From positions 124,001-188,000 of the forward strand of contig JAHEIL010000045.1 in the NCBI GenBank assembly GCA_024639405.1: a stretch of DNA of 64,000 nucleotides, in the 5' to 3' direction. Under the pieces are notes generated by a model. That model was not told the DNA's origin and ran no database searches. It saw only the letters and a list, made by a program, of their open reading frames with translations. Below, piece after piece: positions 1-8,145 of this stretch. This DNA is from Crocinitomicaceae bacterium (GTDB lineage Bacteria; Bacteroidota; Bacteroidia; Flavobacteriales_D; Crocinitomicaceae). Position 1 is the first letter of the stretch. Each line of letters opens with the position of its first letter. Position numbers and translations under genes: made by a program.

Positions 1-410
1 AACAATAAGCTCATTAAAAATTGTCCGTAATTAGAAATTAAGGTTGATAAAATCAAGTCAACCCGATATTTGCGCTCGAAGTAATAAATTCTACCTAGAA
101 AATTACCTTGCATATTCGGCGTCAACATTCCTGTAACAATTCCAGAGCAAAACGCTTGAAAAGCAATTGTTGGTGAAGTTGAAACTAAAGAAAACCGAAG
201 TGTTTCTTTCCATTTCAGCCATTCAAAAAACCAATTTACCGGAACTAAAAGTACTGCAAAAATAAGTGCAATTGGTTGATTAAGCTGGATAGTTTGAAGG
301 TTCCAATCGACTTTATTAAGTGATTGGACCAAAAAATAAATAAGCACAAGAAATGCGATGATTTTAAAAAAAACGAATAATATCCTCTTATTTTTTATAG
401 CTTTAACCAA
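1..410 (-). CDS. Flippase-like (LPG synthase TM family) membrane protein, partial
   Basis: The reverse strand is open from about position 410 off the left edge. It encodes a basic N-terminus, a first membrane helix, a second hydrophobic stretch, and then a segment with the TPN...G.F.GR pattern seen in the lysylphosphatidylglycerol-synthase transmembrane/flippase-like family (YbhN/AglD-type). Such proteins are polytopic inner-membrane proteins of about 300-350 residues, so more than half lies outside the window. No in-frame ATG is near the start; I chose the TTG at 410, but another TTG lies further upstream inside ruvC. It is divergent from ruvC with only about 14 bp between. The family call is moderate; substrate unknown. 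Confidence 0.5.
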   Translation of the reverse strand, partial: MVKAIKNKRILFVFFKIIAFLVLIYFLVQSLNKVDWNLQTIQLNQPIALIFAVLLVPVNWFFEWLKWKETLRFSLVSTSPTIAFQAFCSGIVTGMLTPNMQGNFLGRIYYFERKYRVDLILSTLISNYGQFLMSLL

Positions 411-424
411 TGAATTTATTTTGA

Positions 425-982
425 ATGGTTGAAGATAAGATAATTCTCGGAATTGACCCAGGTACAACGGTCTTAGGTTATGGATTAATTCACATTAAGA
501 AGAACAAACTTGAAATGTTGAACTTTGGTGTAATCCAATTGAGCAAACTACCTACACATCCAGATAAGTTAAAGCGAATTTTCGACCGATTGGATGGAAT
601 CATCAAAGAATTCAAGCCAGATGAAATGGCAATTGAAGCACCTTTTTTCGGAAAAAATGTTCAATCAATGCTTAAACTTGGTCGTGCGCAAGGTGTAGCA
701 ATTGCAGCAAGTTTAAGTCACAACGTTCCATTTGAAGAATATTCGCCAAGAAGGATTAAACAAGCAATAACAGGGAATGGAAATGCGTCGAAAGAACAAG
801 TAGCCTTGATGCTTCAGAAATTATTAAATTTCAATGAAATGCCAAAATACTTGGATGCAACAGATGGTTTAGCCGTTGCTGTTTGTCATCATTTCTCAAA
901 AGGAATTGGAGAACACAACAAATCAAAAACGGGAAATTGGGATGCCTTTTTAAAATCAAATCCAGATAGAAAACTTCGCTAA
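425..982 (+). CDS. ruvC: Holliday junction endonuclease RuvC
   Basis: This is the crossover junction endodeoxyribonuclease that resolves Holliday junctions with RuvAB. The RNase H-like fold is clear: the first strand carries D11 in GIDPGT, E71 lies in AIEAPF, and D144/D147 lie in LDATDG, giving the acidic catalytic set. Its 185 residues are typical for the family. The start at 425 places the first catalytic Asp at position 11. The gene lies 7 bp ahead of a small membrane protein and is probably cotranscribed with it. Confidence 0.96.
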   Translation: MVEDKIILGIDPGTTVLGYGLIHIKKNKLEMLNFGVIQLSKLPTHPDKLKRIFDRLDGIIKEFKPDEMAIEAPFFGKNVQSMLKLGRAQGVAIAASLSHNVPFEEYSPRRIKQAITGNGNASKEQVALMLQKLLNFNEMPKYLDATDGLAVAVCHHFSKGIGEHNKSKTGNWDAFLKSNPDRKLR

Positions 983-989
983 TTCAACT

Positions 990-1352
990 ATGACAACACA
1001 AAAAAATAAAAACATTCTTTCAAAAAGAGATTTCGCAAAACGAATGTTTCGCTATTTTATTTTCGCTTCAATTCTAATACTCTTTTCTCTTGGAATTGGA
1101 GTTGTTGGTTATCATATTACTGCTGGTTTGGGCTGGATTGATAGTTTGTTGAACGCTTCTATGATTTTAACTGGAATGGGTCCCGTTGATCGATTAACCA
1201 ATGATACCGCAAAAGTATTCGCTTCGTTTTATTCGCTTTTCAGTGGGGTAGCATTTTTGAGTACAGTTGCAATCTTTTTCTCTCCAATCGCGCATCGTTT
1301 ACTACATTTATTACATGTAGAAAACACTGAAGACGAAGACGAGGAGAATTAA
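990..1352 (+). CDS. Small two-helix membrane protein, function unknown
   Basis: A 120-residue protein with a basic N-terminus, a hydrophobic helix at about residues 22-45, a second at about 78-100, and a very acidic C-terminal tail (EDEDEE). Between the helices is a semi-hydrophobic segment, ASMILTGMGP, which superficially resembles a pore loop of two-helix ion channels but lacks the TVGYG filter. It follows ruvC by 7 bp and its end overlaps the stop region of the convergent DUF4296 gene by 4 bp. I do not recognise a defined function; the channel resemblance is inference only. Confidence 0.75.
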   Translation: MTTQKNKNILSKRDFAKRMFRYFIFASILILFSLGIGVVGYHITAGLGWIDSLLNASMILTGMGPVDRLTNDTAKVFASFYSLFSGVAFLSTVAIFFSPIAHRLLHLLHVENTEDEDEEN

Positions 1353-1759
1353 TGCAACGATTTTTTCAATGCACTTTCTTCGACTTGAATACTATTGGCT
1401 GGAATAGTATGATTGTTACTAAATTTAGCTGCAGCAACATTCATTGAGTCTAATATCTGATTATTCAACGCAATCATTTCCTCTTGTCTTGAAGCATAAT
1501 AATCAAAACTTTCTTCAAATTGTTTTCTTGTGAATCCATGTTTTTTCAAGATCAAATCTCCTGATTTTTTCATGGTTTCATTGTAAAAAGAGATGTGTGA
1601 ATATTTCATTTGAAGATCTGCTTCAATGAGGTTCAAATCTATCATTAATCGAACCATCTTATCGGTAGAAATTAGGTCTGAAGGTTTTTTTGTGCCTAAC
1701 ATTGGATTGGTTGAACAAGCCGACATAAAAACTAACATTAAACCAACCAAATGTTTCAT
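1349..1759 (-). CDS. DUF4296 lipoprotein
   Basis: A 136-residue predicted lipoprotein: the signal peptide ends in a lipobox (FMSAC, Cys at about residue 15), followed by the DUF4296 pattern P-x-DLIS-x-DKMV...DLNLIEADL. The family is restricted to Bacteroidetes and has no known biochemical role. It is the last gene of a leftward cluster after the glycosyltransferase and dihydroorotase, overlapping the dihydroorotase stop by 4 bp, which indicates translational coupling. The C-terminal half is helical and polar. Confidence 0.85.
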   Translation of the reverse strand: MKHLVGLMLVFMSACSTNPMLGTKKPSDLISTDKMVRLMIDLNLIEADLQMKYSHISFYNETMKKSGDLILKKHGFTRKQFEESFDYYASRQEEMIALNNQILDSMNVAAAKFSNNHTIPANSIQVEESALKKSLH

Positions 1760-3102
1760 TTCGAAAAATTAAAGTTCAATCGTTGACCGCAAGTCCCTTC
1801 AATAATTTGACCATTATCGAAAACTAAATTCCCACTTACAAACGTTTTTTCGACTGAATAATTAAACGTTTCGCCTTCAAATGGAGACCAACCACATTTG
1901 TACAAAAGGCTTTCTTTTTGAACAGTATGTTGTTTTTTATCAACGACTACAAGATCTGCAAAATAACCTTCACGAATAAATCCTCTGTCTTTGATTTTAA
2001 ACAAAATTGCAGGATGATGTGCCATTTTCTCAACTATTTTTTCAATTGAGATTTTTCCTGCATTCATTTTTTCAAACATTGCAACAAGAGCATGCTGAAC
2101 TAAAGGTCCACCGGAAGGAGCATTGAAGTATGTTCCTGCTTTTTCTTCCAACGTATGTGGTGCATGATCAGTTGCAATAACATCAATTCTATTATCTAAA
2201 ACAGCTTGAAAAATAGCTTCTCGATCACTTGCTTTTTTCACAGCAGGATTCCATTTAATGAAATTTCCTTTTTCAGCATAATCTTCATCCGAAAACCACA
2301 AATGATGCACACATGCTTCAGCAGTAATCATTTTTTGTTCCAAAGGAATATCATTTGAAAACAACGAAAGTTCTTTTTCAGTTGAAATATGTAAAATGTG
2401 TAATCGTGTATTGAATTTTTTTGCCAAACGAACGGCTAATGATGAAGAAAGATAACACGCTTCTTCGCTTCTAATGATTGGGTGCAATTCTACTGGAACA
2501 TTTTCTCCATAGATTGCTTTGTATTTTTCAATATTTGCTCTAATGGTTGCTTCATCTTCACAATGTGTTGCAATCAACATTGGTGGTACTCGTGCAAACA
2601 AATCTTCCAATGTTTTTTCACTATCCACCAACATATTTCCAGTTGAAGAACCCATGAAAATTTTCACTCCACAAACATTGTCACCATTCGTTTTTAATAC
2701 TTCTTCGATATTATCATTGGAAGCACCCATGAAAAACGAATAATTAGCAATCGAAGAATGTGAAGCAATTTGATATTTATCCTCTAATAATTCTTGTGTC
2801 AATGCATTTGGAACGGTATTGGGCATCTCCATAAAAGAAGTGATTCCACCCGCAACCGCTGCACGAGATTCAGTTGCAATCGTAGCTTTATGAATTAACC
2901 CTGGTTCACGAAAATGAACTTGATCGTCAATACAGCCTGGAAGAAGGTACTTTCCTTCTAAATTAATTACTACACAGTTGATTTCGGTTGAGATGGATGG
3001 GCTAATTTTAGAAATTCTTCCATCTTGAATTAACAAATCAGCTACAACTTGTTTTCCTTCATTTACTATTGTAGCAGATTTCAATAAATAATTGACACTC
3101 AT
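1756..3102 (-). CDS. pyrC: Dihydroorotase, class I
   Basis: The enzyme closes N-carbamoyl-aspartate to dihydroorotate in pyrimidine synthesis. The 448-residue amidohydrolase has the class I layout: [10 protein letters not shown] (residues 59-68), candidate carbamylated Lys147 in VKIFMGSS, metal-type His in IATHCED (H180) and LHILHIST, and the late DHAPH motif. The first His of the usual HxH pair is Gln61 here (Q-V-H). I start at 3102, not at a longer upstream option, because this ATG overlaps the stop of the upstream glycosyltransferase as ATGA, a coupled arrangement. It also overlaps the downstream DUF4296 gene. Confidence 0.92.
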   Translation of the reverse strand: MSVNYLLKSATIVNEGKQVVADLLIQDGRISKISPSISTEINCVVINLEGKYLLPGCIDDQVHFREPGLIHKATIATESRAAVAGGITSFMEMPNTVPNALTQELLEDKYQIASHSSIANYSFFMGASNDNIEEVLKTNGDNVCGVKIFMGSSTGNMLVDSEKTLEDLFARVPPMLIATHCEDEATIRANIEKYKAIYGENVPVELHPIIRSEEACYLSSSLAVRLAKKFNTRLHILHISTEKELSLFSNDIPLEQKMITAEACVHHLWFSDEDYAEKGNFIKWNPAVKKASDREAIFQAVLDNRIDVIATDHAPHTLEEKAGTYFNAPSGGPLVQHALVAMFEKMNAGKISIEKIVEKMAHHPAILFKIKDRGFIREGYFADLVVVDKKQHTVQKESLLYKCGWSPFEGETFNYSVEKTFVSGNLVFDNGQIIEGTCGQRLNFNFSK

Positions 3103-3809
3103 AATTTCATTTTTCTCATTTTCCAGACACCCCAAAAAGCTTCTTTGAAAATTCCTGCACTCATTTTAGAAACACCATACAAGCGATCAACGAATGTTAT
3201 CGGTACTTCAGTTATTTTAAAACCATGTCTGATAGCAGCATATTTCATGCAAATTTGAAAAGCATACCCTTTAAAAGTAACTGCTTCCAAATTAATTGTT
3301 TCTAAAACTTTTCTTCGGTAACATTTAAATCCTGCAGTTGTATCTTTTATTGCAATCAACAAAATAATCCGAACATAAACACTTGCAAAATAAGACATTA
3401 AAATTCTTTTTAATGGCCAATTACTCACTTTCCCACCCTTGCAATAACGTGAACCAATACTCACGTCAGCACCTTTCAAACAAGCATCATATAAACGAAC
3501 TAAATCATCAGGATTATGAGAGAAATCACAATCCATTTCAAAAATAAAATCATATTGATTTTTTATCGACCACTTAAAACCATGAATGTAAGCAGTACCT
3601 AAGCCTAATTTCCCTGTTCTGGATTCAAGAAAAATTCTTCCAGGAAATTCTATTTGCAGTGCTTTTATTTGATCTGCAGTTCCGTCAGGTGAGTTATCAT
3701 CTACATACAATATATGGAAATCTTTTTCCAACGACATAACTTTACGCGTCATGCGTTCTACATTTTCAATTTCATTATACGTTGGGATGATGATTACAGA
3801 ATCTGACAC
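3099..3809 (-). CDS. DPM1-like polyprenol monophosphomannose synthase (GT2)
   Basis: A 236-residue family 2 glycosyltransferase. The N-terminus has the nucleotide-sugar binding sequence [12 protein letters not shown], then VDDNSPDGT, and [12 protein letters not shown] containing the metal-binding acidic motif. The sequence GSRYCKGG...WP and the [10 protein letters not shown] stretch are typical of dolichol/polyprenol phosphate mannose synthases. It lacks the C-terminal membrane helices of some members. It is first in a leftward cluster with pyrC and the DUF4296 lipoprotein. Sugar specificity cannot be read from the sequence. Confidence 0.88.
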   Translation of the reverse strand: MSDSVIIIPTYNEIENVERMTRKVMSLEKDFHILYVDDNSPDGTADQIKALQIEFPGRIFLESRTGKLGLGTAYIHGFKWSIKNQYDFIFEMDCDFSHNPDDLVRLYDACLKGADVSIGSRYCKGGKVSNWPLKRILMSYFASVYVRIILLIAIKDTTAGFKCYRRKVLETINLEAVTFKGYAFQICMKYAAIRHGFKITEVPITFVDRLYGVSKMSAGIFKEAFWGVWKMRKMKL

Positions 3810-3873
3810 ACTTTATTAATTTATGATTGCTAAATTAAATAAAAAAAAATTAAAAATTTTATACAATTAGCAA

Positions 3874-4368
3874 TTATTTAGTGCTTTCTCTGTTTTTGTA
3901 TAATTCCACAATACAATCACTGATTAAATCTGATTCATAACCTTTCGATTGTAAAAACTTAGACAATTTGACTTTTTGATTCCACTCATTTTTTTCAGCC
4001 GATAACTCTCTTATTTTTTTTTCAGCTAAATAATTGAGTGAGGTCCAATATTCGTCCAAATCAATTTCTTTGATTGCTTTATCAATAGAATATTTGGAAA
4101 TGAATTTTTGATTTAAATGATTCTTGATTTTAATTCTTCCCCAGCGTTTTATTCTAAATTTTCCTGATACATAGGCGGATGCGAATCGTTCTTCATTCAA
4201 AAAATTAGAGGAAATAAGGTCTGCTAACAACTGATCTCGTTGTTCCCAATCTATTCCCCATAAAATCATTTTTTGATTTAATTCAAACGAACAACGTTCT
4301 TGATAAGCACAAAGCGCTTCTAATTTCGCTTTTGCTTCTAAAAAGGAATATTTACACTCCGACTTCAT
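3874..4368 (-). CDS. recX: Regulatory protein RecX
   Basis: A 164-residue RecX-family protein, a modulator of RecA filaments. It has the three-helix repeat architecture, with the family motifs around LISSNFLNEERFASAYVSGK and WGRIKIKNHL. It starts 1 bp after the RNase G gene ends, so the two are one transcript. A perfect 8-bp inverted repeat (4352-4380) spans the junction and contains this start codon. An 8-bp inverted repeat with a T-rich interior (arms 3826-3833 and 3867-3874) follows the stop. Confidence 0.88.
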   Translation of the reverse strand: MKSECKYSFLEAKAKLEALCAYQERCSFELNQKMILWGIDWEQRDQLLADLISSNFLNEERFASAYVSGKFRIKRWGRIKIKNHLNQKFISKYSIDKAIKEIDLDEYWTSLNYLAEKKIRELSAEKNEWNQKVKLSKFLQSKGYESDLISDCIVELYKNRESTK

Positions 4369-4380
4369 GTCAGAGTGTAA
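4352..4380 (-). repeat. Inverted repeat across the rng stop / recX start
   Basis: Arms TTACACTC (4352-4359) and GAGTGTAA (4373-4380) are perfectly complementary with a 13-nt loop. In the transcript the loop holds the rng stop codon and the recX AUG, while the arms are coding sequence of the two genes. The structure is visible; a role in translational coupling is inference. Confidence 0.6.
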
Positions 4381-5917
4381 TTTCCTCGTTATTTTTATTT
4401 ACAAATGAATATTGTAATAAGTGATTTGCTGTAACAGCACGAACCTGTACCCATTTTTTGTACTTAAAGAACCATTTTACTTGTCTAGAAATAAATCCTT
4501 TAGTAAAATAAGCTTCTAAATAAGGGTGAACTAATAAACTAACTGCAGCTTCTTTTCTGTCTGTTAACAAATAATTCAAGTTCGATTCAATTTCCTCAGC
4601 TAACAAAATACTTGCTTGTACTTCGCCTGTTCCGTTACATGTAGGACAAGCCTCAGATGTTTTAATATCTGTTTCAGGTCGAACACGTTGACGTGTAATT
4701 TCAATAACACCAAATTTTGATGGAGGTAAAATATTGTGTTTAGCACGATCAGATTTCATAAATCCTTTCAATGTTTCAAACAAAATTTTATTGTTTTCAC
4801 GTTCGTGCATATCTATAAAATCTACACAAACAATCCCACCCATATCTCTTAATTGCAATACACGTGCAATTTCTTCAGCAGCCTCAATATTCGTTGCTAA
4901 AGCATTGCTTTCTTGACCATCAGCGCCTTTACGGTTTCCACTGTTCACGTCAATTACATGCATTGCTTCGGTATGTTCAATAATCAAATATCCACCATTT
5001 GACAATGGCACTTTCTTACCAAACAATGATTTGATCTGCTTATTAATTGCAAAACGCTCGAAAATACTGATTTTTCCATCGTAAAATTTCAAAATCTTTT
5101 CTCTTCCTGGTGCAATACCAGCAACGTATTCTTTCATTTCACCAAACAATGTTTCATCATTGATGTGGATATTTGAAAAATCTGCATTTAATAAATCACG
5201 CAAAATAGAAGAAGTCTTACCGATTTCTCCTAATACTCTTTTTGGAGGTGTAGCAATTTTTAAATTTGCATACATTCCTCTCCACTTTTCCATTAAATCT
5301 TTAAGATCTTGGTCAAGTTGCTCAATCTTTTTATTCTCAGCGACTGTTCGAATGATCACCCCAAAATTCTTTGGTTTGATACTTTCCATCAAATCTTTTA
5401 GACGGTCTCTTTCGTCTTGTTCTTTGATTTTTTGAGATATTGAAATTTTATCTGAAAAAGGAACAAGTACTAAATATCGACCCGCTAATGTAATTTCAGC
5501 ACTTAAACGTGGACCTTTACTAGAAATTGGTTCTTTGGCCACTTGTACTAAAATTGATTGAGAAGAAGAAATTATCTCATCAATCTTACCATCTTTTGGA
5601 ATATCTTTTTCGCCTTTAAAATAAAGAAGATCGGCTACGTTTTGCTTACCATGTAACGTGTCTTTGGTAAACTTATTGAGCGAGCTAAATTGAGGACCTA
5701 AATCTAAATAATGCAAAAATGCATCTTTATCATAGCCAACATCAACAAAAGCAGCATTTAAACTAGGGACAACTTTACGAACTTTACCAAGATATATATC
5801 ACCTACAGCAAAATCATTGTTTCCTTGCTCTTCATGCAATTCAATAAGCTTTCCGTCGCGTAACAAAGCAAGCCAGATGCCTTCTTTTCGGGCATCAACT
5901 ACTAGTTCTAAACTCAC
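4370..5917 (-). CDS. rng: Ribonuclease G/E family endoribonuclease
   Basis: A 515-residue RNase G-type endoribonuclease for rRNA/mRNA processing. The N-terminus has the S1-like RNA-binding domain (GDIYLGKVRKVVPSLNAAFVDVG) and an RNase H-like core follows. Catalytic acidic residues are visible in HVIDVNSG and CVDFIDMH, and the zinc-link CPTCNGTG is near residue 425. It lacks the long C-terminal scaffold of E. coli RNase E, so RNase G is the better name. It leads into recX with 1 bp between. Upstream, a strong terminator ends the ribosomal-protein transcript 31 bp before its start. Confidence 0.93.
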   Translation of the reverse strand: MSLELVVDARKEGIWLALLRDGKLIELHEEQGNNDFAVGDIYLGKVRKVVPSLNAAFVDVGYDKDAFLHYLDLGPQFSSLNKFTKDTLHGKQNVADLLYFKGEKDIPKDGKIDEIISSSQSILVQVAKEPISSKGPRLSAEITLAGRYLVLVPFSDKISISQKIKEQDERDRLKDLMESIKPKNFGVIIRTVAENKKIEQLDQDLKDLMEKWRGMYANLKIATPPKRVLGEIGKTSSILRDLLNADFSNIHINDETLFGEMKEYVAGIAPGREKILKFYDGKISIFERFAINKQIKSLFGKKVPLSNGGYLIIEHTEAMHVIDVNSGNRKGADGQESNALATNIEAAEEIARVLQLRDMGGIVCVDFIDMHERENNKILFETLKGFMKSDRAKHNILPPSKFGVIEITRQRVRPETDIKTSEACPTCNGTGEVQASILLAEEIESNLNYLLTDRKEAAVSLLVHPYLEAYFTKGFISRQVKWFFKYKKWVQVRAVTANHLLQYSFVNKNNEEITL

Positions 5918-5948
5918 GAAAGCCTTTTTTAAAAGTTAAAAAACAGAA

Positions 5949-5977
5949 AAACTTAGCAAGAAAGTCTTGCTAAGTTT
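5949..5977 (-). terminator. Rho-independent terminator after the small ribosomal protein gene
   Basis: A 13-bp perfect stem (arms 5949-5961 and 5965-5977) with a 3-nt loop, followed on the minus strand by a T-rich tract. It lies between the 30-residue ribosomal protein gene and rng, and so would end or attenuate transcription into rng. Confidence 0.75.
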
Positions 5978-5997
5978 ATACTATCACGTAACAAATG

Positions 5998-6090
5998 TTA
6001 CTTTTTCTTTTTATGACGATTTTTTCTTAATCTTTTCTTACGCTTGTGCGTCGCCATTTTATGTCCTTTTCTTTTTTTACCACTTGGCAT
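5998..6090 (-). CDS. AURKAIP1/COX24-domain ribosome-associated mini-protein
   Basis: A 30-residue, extremely basic ORF running MPSGKKRKGHK...ATHKRKKRLRK...KKKK. It matches the short Bacteroidetes proteins carrying the AURKAIP1/COX24 C-terminal domain, related to the mitochondrial small-subunit protein mS38. About 60% of residues are Lys, Arg or His. It is often missed because of its size. A Bacteroidetes -7 box lies at 6164-6171, a leader inverted repeat at 6128-6157, and a strong terminator follows the stop, so it appears to be its own short transcript. Confidence 0.85.
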   Translation of the reverse strand: MPSGKKRKGHKMATHKRKKRLRKNRHKKKK

Positions 6091-6127
6091 AATTCTATAT
6101 TTTATAAGTGTTAATTTCTATTTATAT

Positions 6128-6157
6128 CGTTCAGTAAAATTTTAGAAATTCTGAACG
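6128..6157 (-). promoter_or_regulatory. Leader inverted repeat upstream of the mini ribosomal protein
   Basis: Arms CGTTCAG (6128-6134) and CTGAACG (6151-6157) are perfectly complementary with a 16-nt AT-rich interior. They lie between the predicted transcription start (just after the -7 box at 6164-6171) and the ATG at 6090. This could be an mRNA leader structure or a DNA operator. Confidence 0.4.
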
Positions 6158-6163
6158 GGTCTG

Positions 6164-6171
6164 CAAAGATA
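6164..6171 (-). promoter_or_regulatory. Bacteroidetes -7 promoter element for the mini ribosomal protein
   Basis: TATCTTTG on the minus strand is an exact TAnnTTTG match about 75 bp upstream of the ATG. No convincing -33 TTTG was seen at the usual distance. Confidence 0.4.
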
Positions 6172-6216
6172 ATAAATTCAACTGATTTTTTTTGAAAAAT
6201 ATTCAAAAACAAGTGA

Positions 6217-6507
6217 TTATTTTACTTTTACTTTGTTTTTCACCTCGTCTACAAACGTTTTTGAAGGTTTGAAAGAAGGTATATTGTGAGCTGGGATAAT
6301 TATTGTCGTGTTTTTTGAAATGTTACGACCTGTTTTTTCTGCTCTTTCTTTGACGATAAAGCTTCCGAAACCTCTTAAATACACATTTTGCCCGTTTGAT
6401 AAAGAAGATTTAATTGAAGTCATAAATGCTTCAACAGCTTTTAACGCTTCTGTTCTCTCCAATCCTGTTACTTCTGCAATGTCTGCTACGATGTCTGCTT
6501 TTGTCAT
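6217..6507 (-). CDS. HU/IHF family DNA-binding protein
   Basis: A 96-residue histone-like nucleoid protein. The N-terminal helical part starts MTKADIVADIAEVTGL; the beta-arm region contains LRGFGSFIVKERAEKTGRN, the hallmark of HU/IHF, and NIPSFKPSKTF ends the fold. It would bend and compact DNA as a homo- or heterodimer. It is divergent from mutY. The upstream sequence carries a -7-like TACTTTTG. HU versus IHF cannot be decided from sequence alone. Confidence 0.93.
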   Translation of the reverse strand: MTKADIVADIAEVTGLERTEALKAVEAFMTSIKSSLSNGQNVYLRGFGSFIVKERAEKTGRNISKNTTIIIPAHNIPSFKPSKTFVDEVKNKVKVK

Positions 6508-6548
6508 TTTTTTGTTATTTTGATATTATTATTTTGATTTTCAGACCG

Positions 6549-6556
6549 CAAAAGTA
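6549..6556 (-). promoter_or_regulatory. Putative -7 element for the HU gene
   Basis: TACTTTTG on the minus strand matches TAnnTTTG exactly, about 42 bp upstream of the HU start. No -33 element at the expected spacing. Confidence 0.35.
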
Positions 6557-6613
6557 CTTCGCAAAAAGATTATATTCCTACTTTCGTTCAAAAAATTTTA
6601 AAAAAAATTTAAA

Positions 6614-7636
6614 ATGCTTGAATTTAGCCGTGTTTTGAGAGATTGGTATTCCGTTCAAAAACGTGATTTACCCTGGAGAAATACAGATGACCCTTATAAA
6701 ATTTGGTTGTCGGAAATTATTTTGCAACAAACACGCGTTGACCAAGGCATTGCTTATTATTTTAAATTTATTGATAAATACCCAACCGTTCTTGCACTTG
6801 CAAATGCTGATGAAATGGAAGTGTTAAATTTGTGGCAAGGATTGGGATACTATTCAAGAGCAAGAAATTTACATGCATCAGCAAAATTTATCGCATCAAA
6901 ATTAAACGGTGAATTTCCTCAAAATCACCAAGAAATCCTCCAGTTAAAAGGAGTTGGAAGCTACACTGCTGCAGCGATTGCTTCATTTGCTTACGGAGAG
7001 AAAATAGCGGTAGTGGATGGAAACGTTTACCGTGTTTTAAGTCGAATTTTCGGTATTGAATCTCCGATTGATTCAACAAATGGCAAGAAACAATTTGCTG
7101 AATTAGCGCAAGAATTAATTAGCGATGAACAACCCGGTATTCACAACCAAGCTGTTATGGAATTTGGCGCATTGCAATGCGTACCTCAAAATCCTGATTG
7201 CGAGCAATGTGTTTTTAACTCAAAATGCTTTGCTTTTGAAAAAAAAACAATCAAAACACTCCCAGTAAAAAGCAAGAAAATTGCAGTGAAAAAACGTTTT
7301 TTTCACTACTTGATTTTCAAATGGGAGAACAAAATCATTCTTCAAAAAAGAAGTTCAAATGATATCTGGGCACACCTGTATGAATTCCCTCTAATTGAAA
7401 CATCTGAAAGTAATAAACCATTAATTTTTGCTGATTACAAGATGAAAGAACCTCGCTTTTCTTCAGAAATAGTTAAGCATATTTTATCGCACCAACACCT
7501 CTTTGTTCAGTTTCATGTGTTTGATTGTAAACCTCAAAAAACAGAACAAAATTGGCTAGAAATTGAACTGGACGAATTTGAAAATTATCCGATTCCAAGA
7601 GTGATTGATCGATTCTTACCACAACTTTTTAGCTAA
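6614..7636 (+). CDS. mutY: A/G-specific adenine glycosylase MutY
   Basis: A 340-residue base-excision enzyme that removes adenine mispaired with 8-oxoguanine. Glu34 in SEIILQQT and Asp135 in VVDGNVYR are the expected catalytic pair, with the helix-hairpin-helix around LKGVGSYTAAA. The [4Fe-4S] loop is complete: C189-x6-C196-x2-C199-x5-C205. A NUDIX-like C-terminal domain for 8-oxoG recognition follows (about 230-340). It begins a rightward series mutY-ssb-gldE-gldD-folK, an order found in other gliding Bacteroidetes. Confidence 0.95.
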   Translation: MLEFSRVLRDWYSVQKRDLPWRNTDDPYKIWLSEIILQQTRVDQGIAYYFKFIDKYPTVLALANADEMEVLNLWQGLGYYSRARNLHASAKFIASKLNGEFPQNHQEILQLKGVGSYTAAAIASFAYGEKIAVVDGNVYRVLSRIFGIESPIDSTNGKKQFAELAQELISDEQPGIHNQAVMEFGALQCVPQNPDCEQCVFNSKCFAFEKKTIKTLPVKSKKIAVKKRFFHYLIFKWENKIILQKRSSNDIWAHLYEFPLIETSESNKPLIFADYKMKEPRFSSEIVKHILSHQHLFVQFHVFDCKPQKTEQNWLEIELDEFENYPIPRVIDRFLPQLFS

Positions 7637-7665
7637 TTAATCCGTTAATTATTCCAAGTTTTTTC

Positions 7666-7673
7666 TATATTTG
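7666..7673 (+). promoter_or_regulatory. Putative -7 element upstream of ssb
   Basis: TATATTTG fits TAnnTTTG exactly and lies 17 bp before the ssb ATG. No clear -33 TTTG was found, so this is a weak call. Confidence 0.35.
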
Positions 7674-7690
7674 TGTAAATATTTAATGCA

Positions 7691-8143
7691 ATGGCAGGAA
7701 GCGTAAACAAAGTAATTCTGATCGGTAATCTTGGTAAAGATCCTGAAGTTCGTCACCTTGAAAACGGTGCTGTTGTTGCTAATTTCTCTATTGCTACATC
7801 TGAAGTATACACGGAAAAATCAACTGGTGAACGAAAAGAAGTAACTGATTGGCACGACATTGTTGTTTGGAGAGGTTTGGCTGAAGTTGTTGAGAAATAT
7901 GTTAAAAAAGGCTATAAAGTATATGTCGAAGGAAAATTGAAAAAACGATCTTGGCAAGATAAAGAAGGAAACACACGTTATACAACTGAAATCATTGCAG
8001 ATGAACTTTCTATTCTTTCTAGACCTGAAGGTGGTGAAAAAGCAAACGAACAAAAACCGACATACGCTTCAGAAGGAACTCCTTCAATTCCGAAAAAAAT
8101 AGATGAATTATTGTCTGATAATTCTGATGATTTACCATTCTAA
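7691..8143 (+). CDS. ssb: Single-stranded DNA-binding protein
   Basis: A 150-residue SSB with a single N-terminal OB fold (KVILIGNLGKDPEVRHLENG..., then TDWHDIVVWRGLAEVVEKYVKKG) and a flexible tail that ends in the acidic tip DDLPF, the docking peptide for repair and replication partners. It coats single-stranded DNA as a tetramer. It is 2 bp upstream of gldE. Confidence 0.96.
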   Translation: MAGSVNKVILIGNLGKDPEVRHLENGAVVANFSIATSEVYTEKSTGERKEVTDWHDIVVWRGLAEVVEKYVKKGYKVYVEGKLKKRSWQDKEGNTRYTTEIIADELSILSRPEGGEKANEQKPTYASEGTPSIPKKIDELLSDNSDDLPF

Positions 8144-8145
8144 CT

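Noticed and set aside
990-1352. Small ion channel identity for the two-helix membrane protein
   Set aside because: The pore-like segment ASMILTGMGP lacks the TVGYG filter, and the resemblance rests on a few residues.
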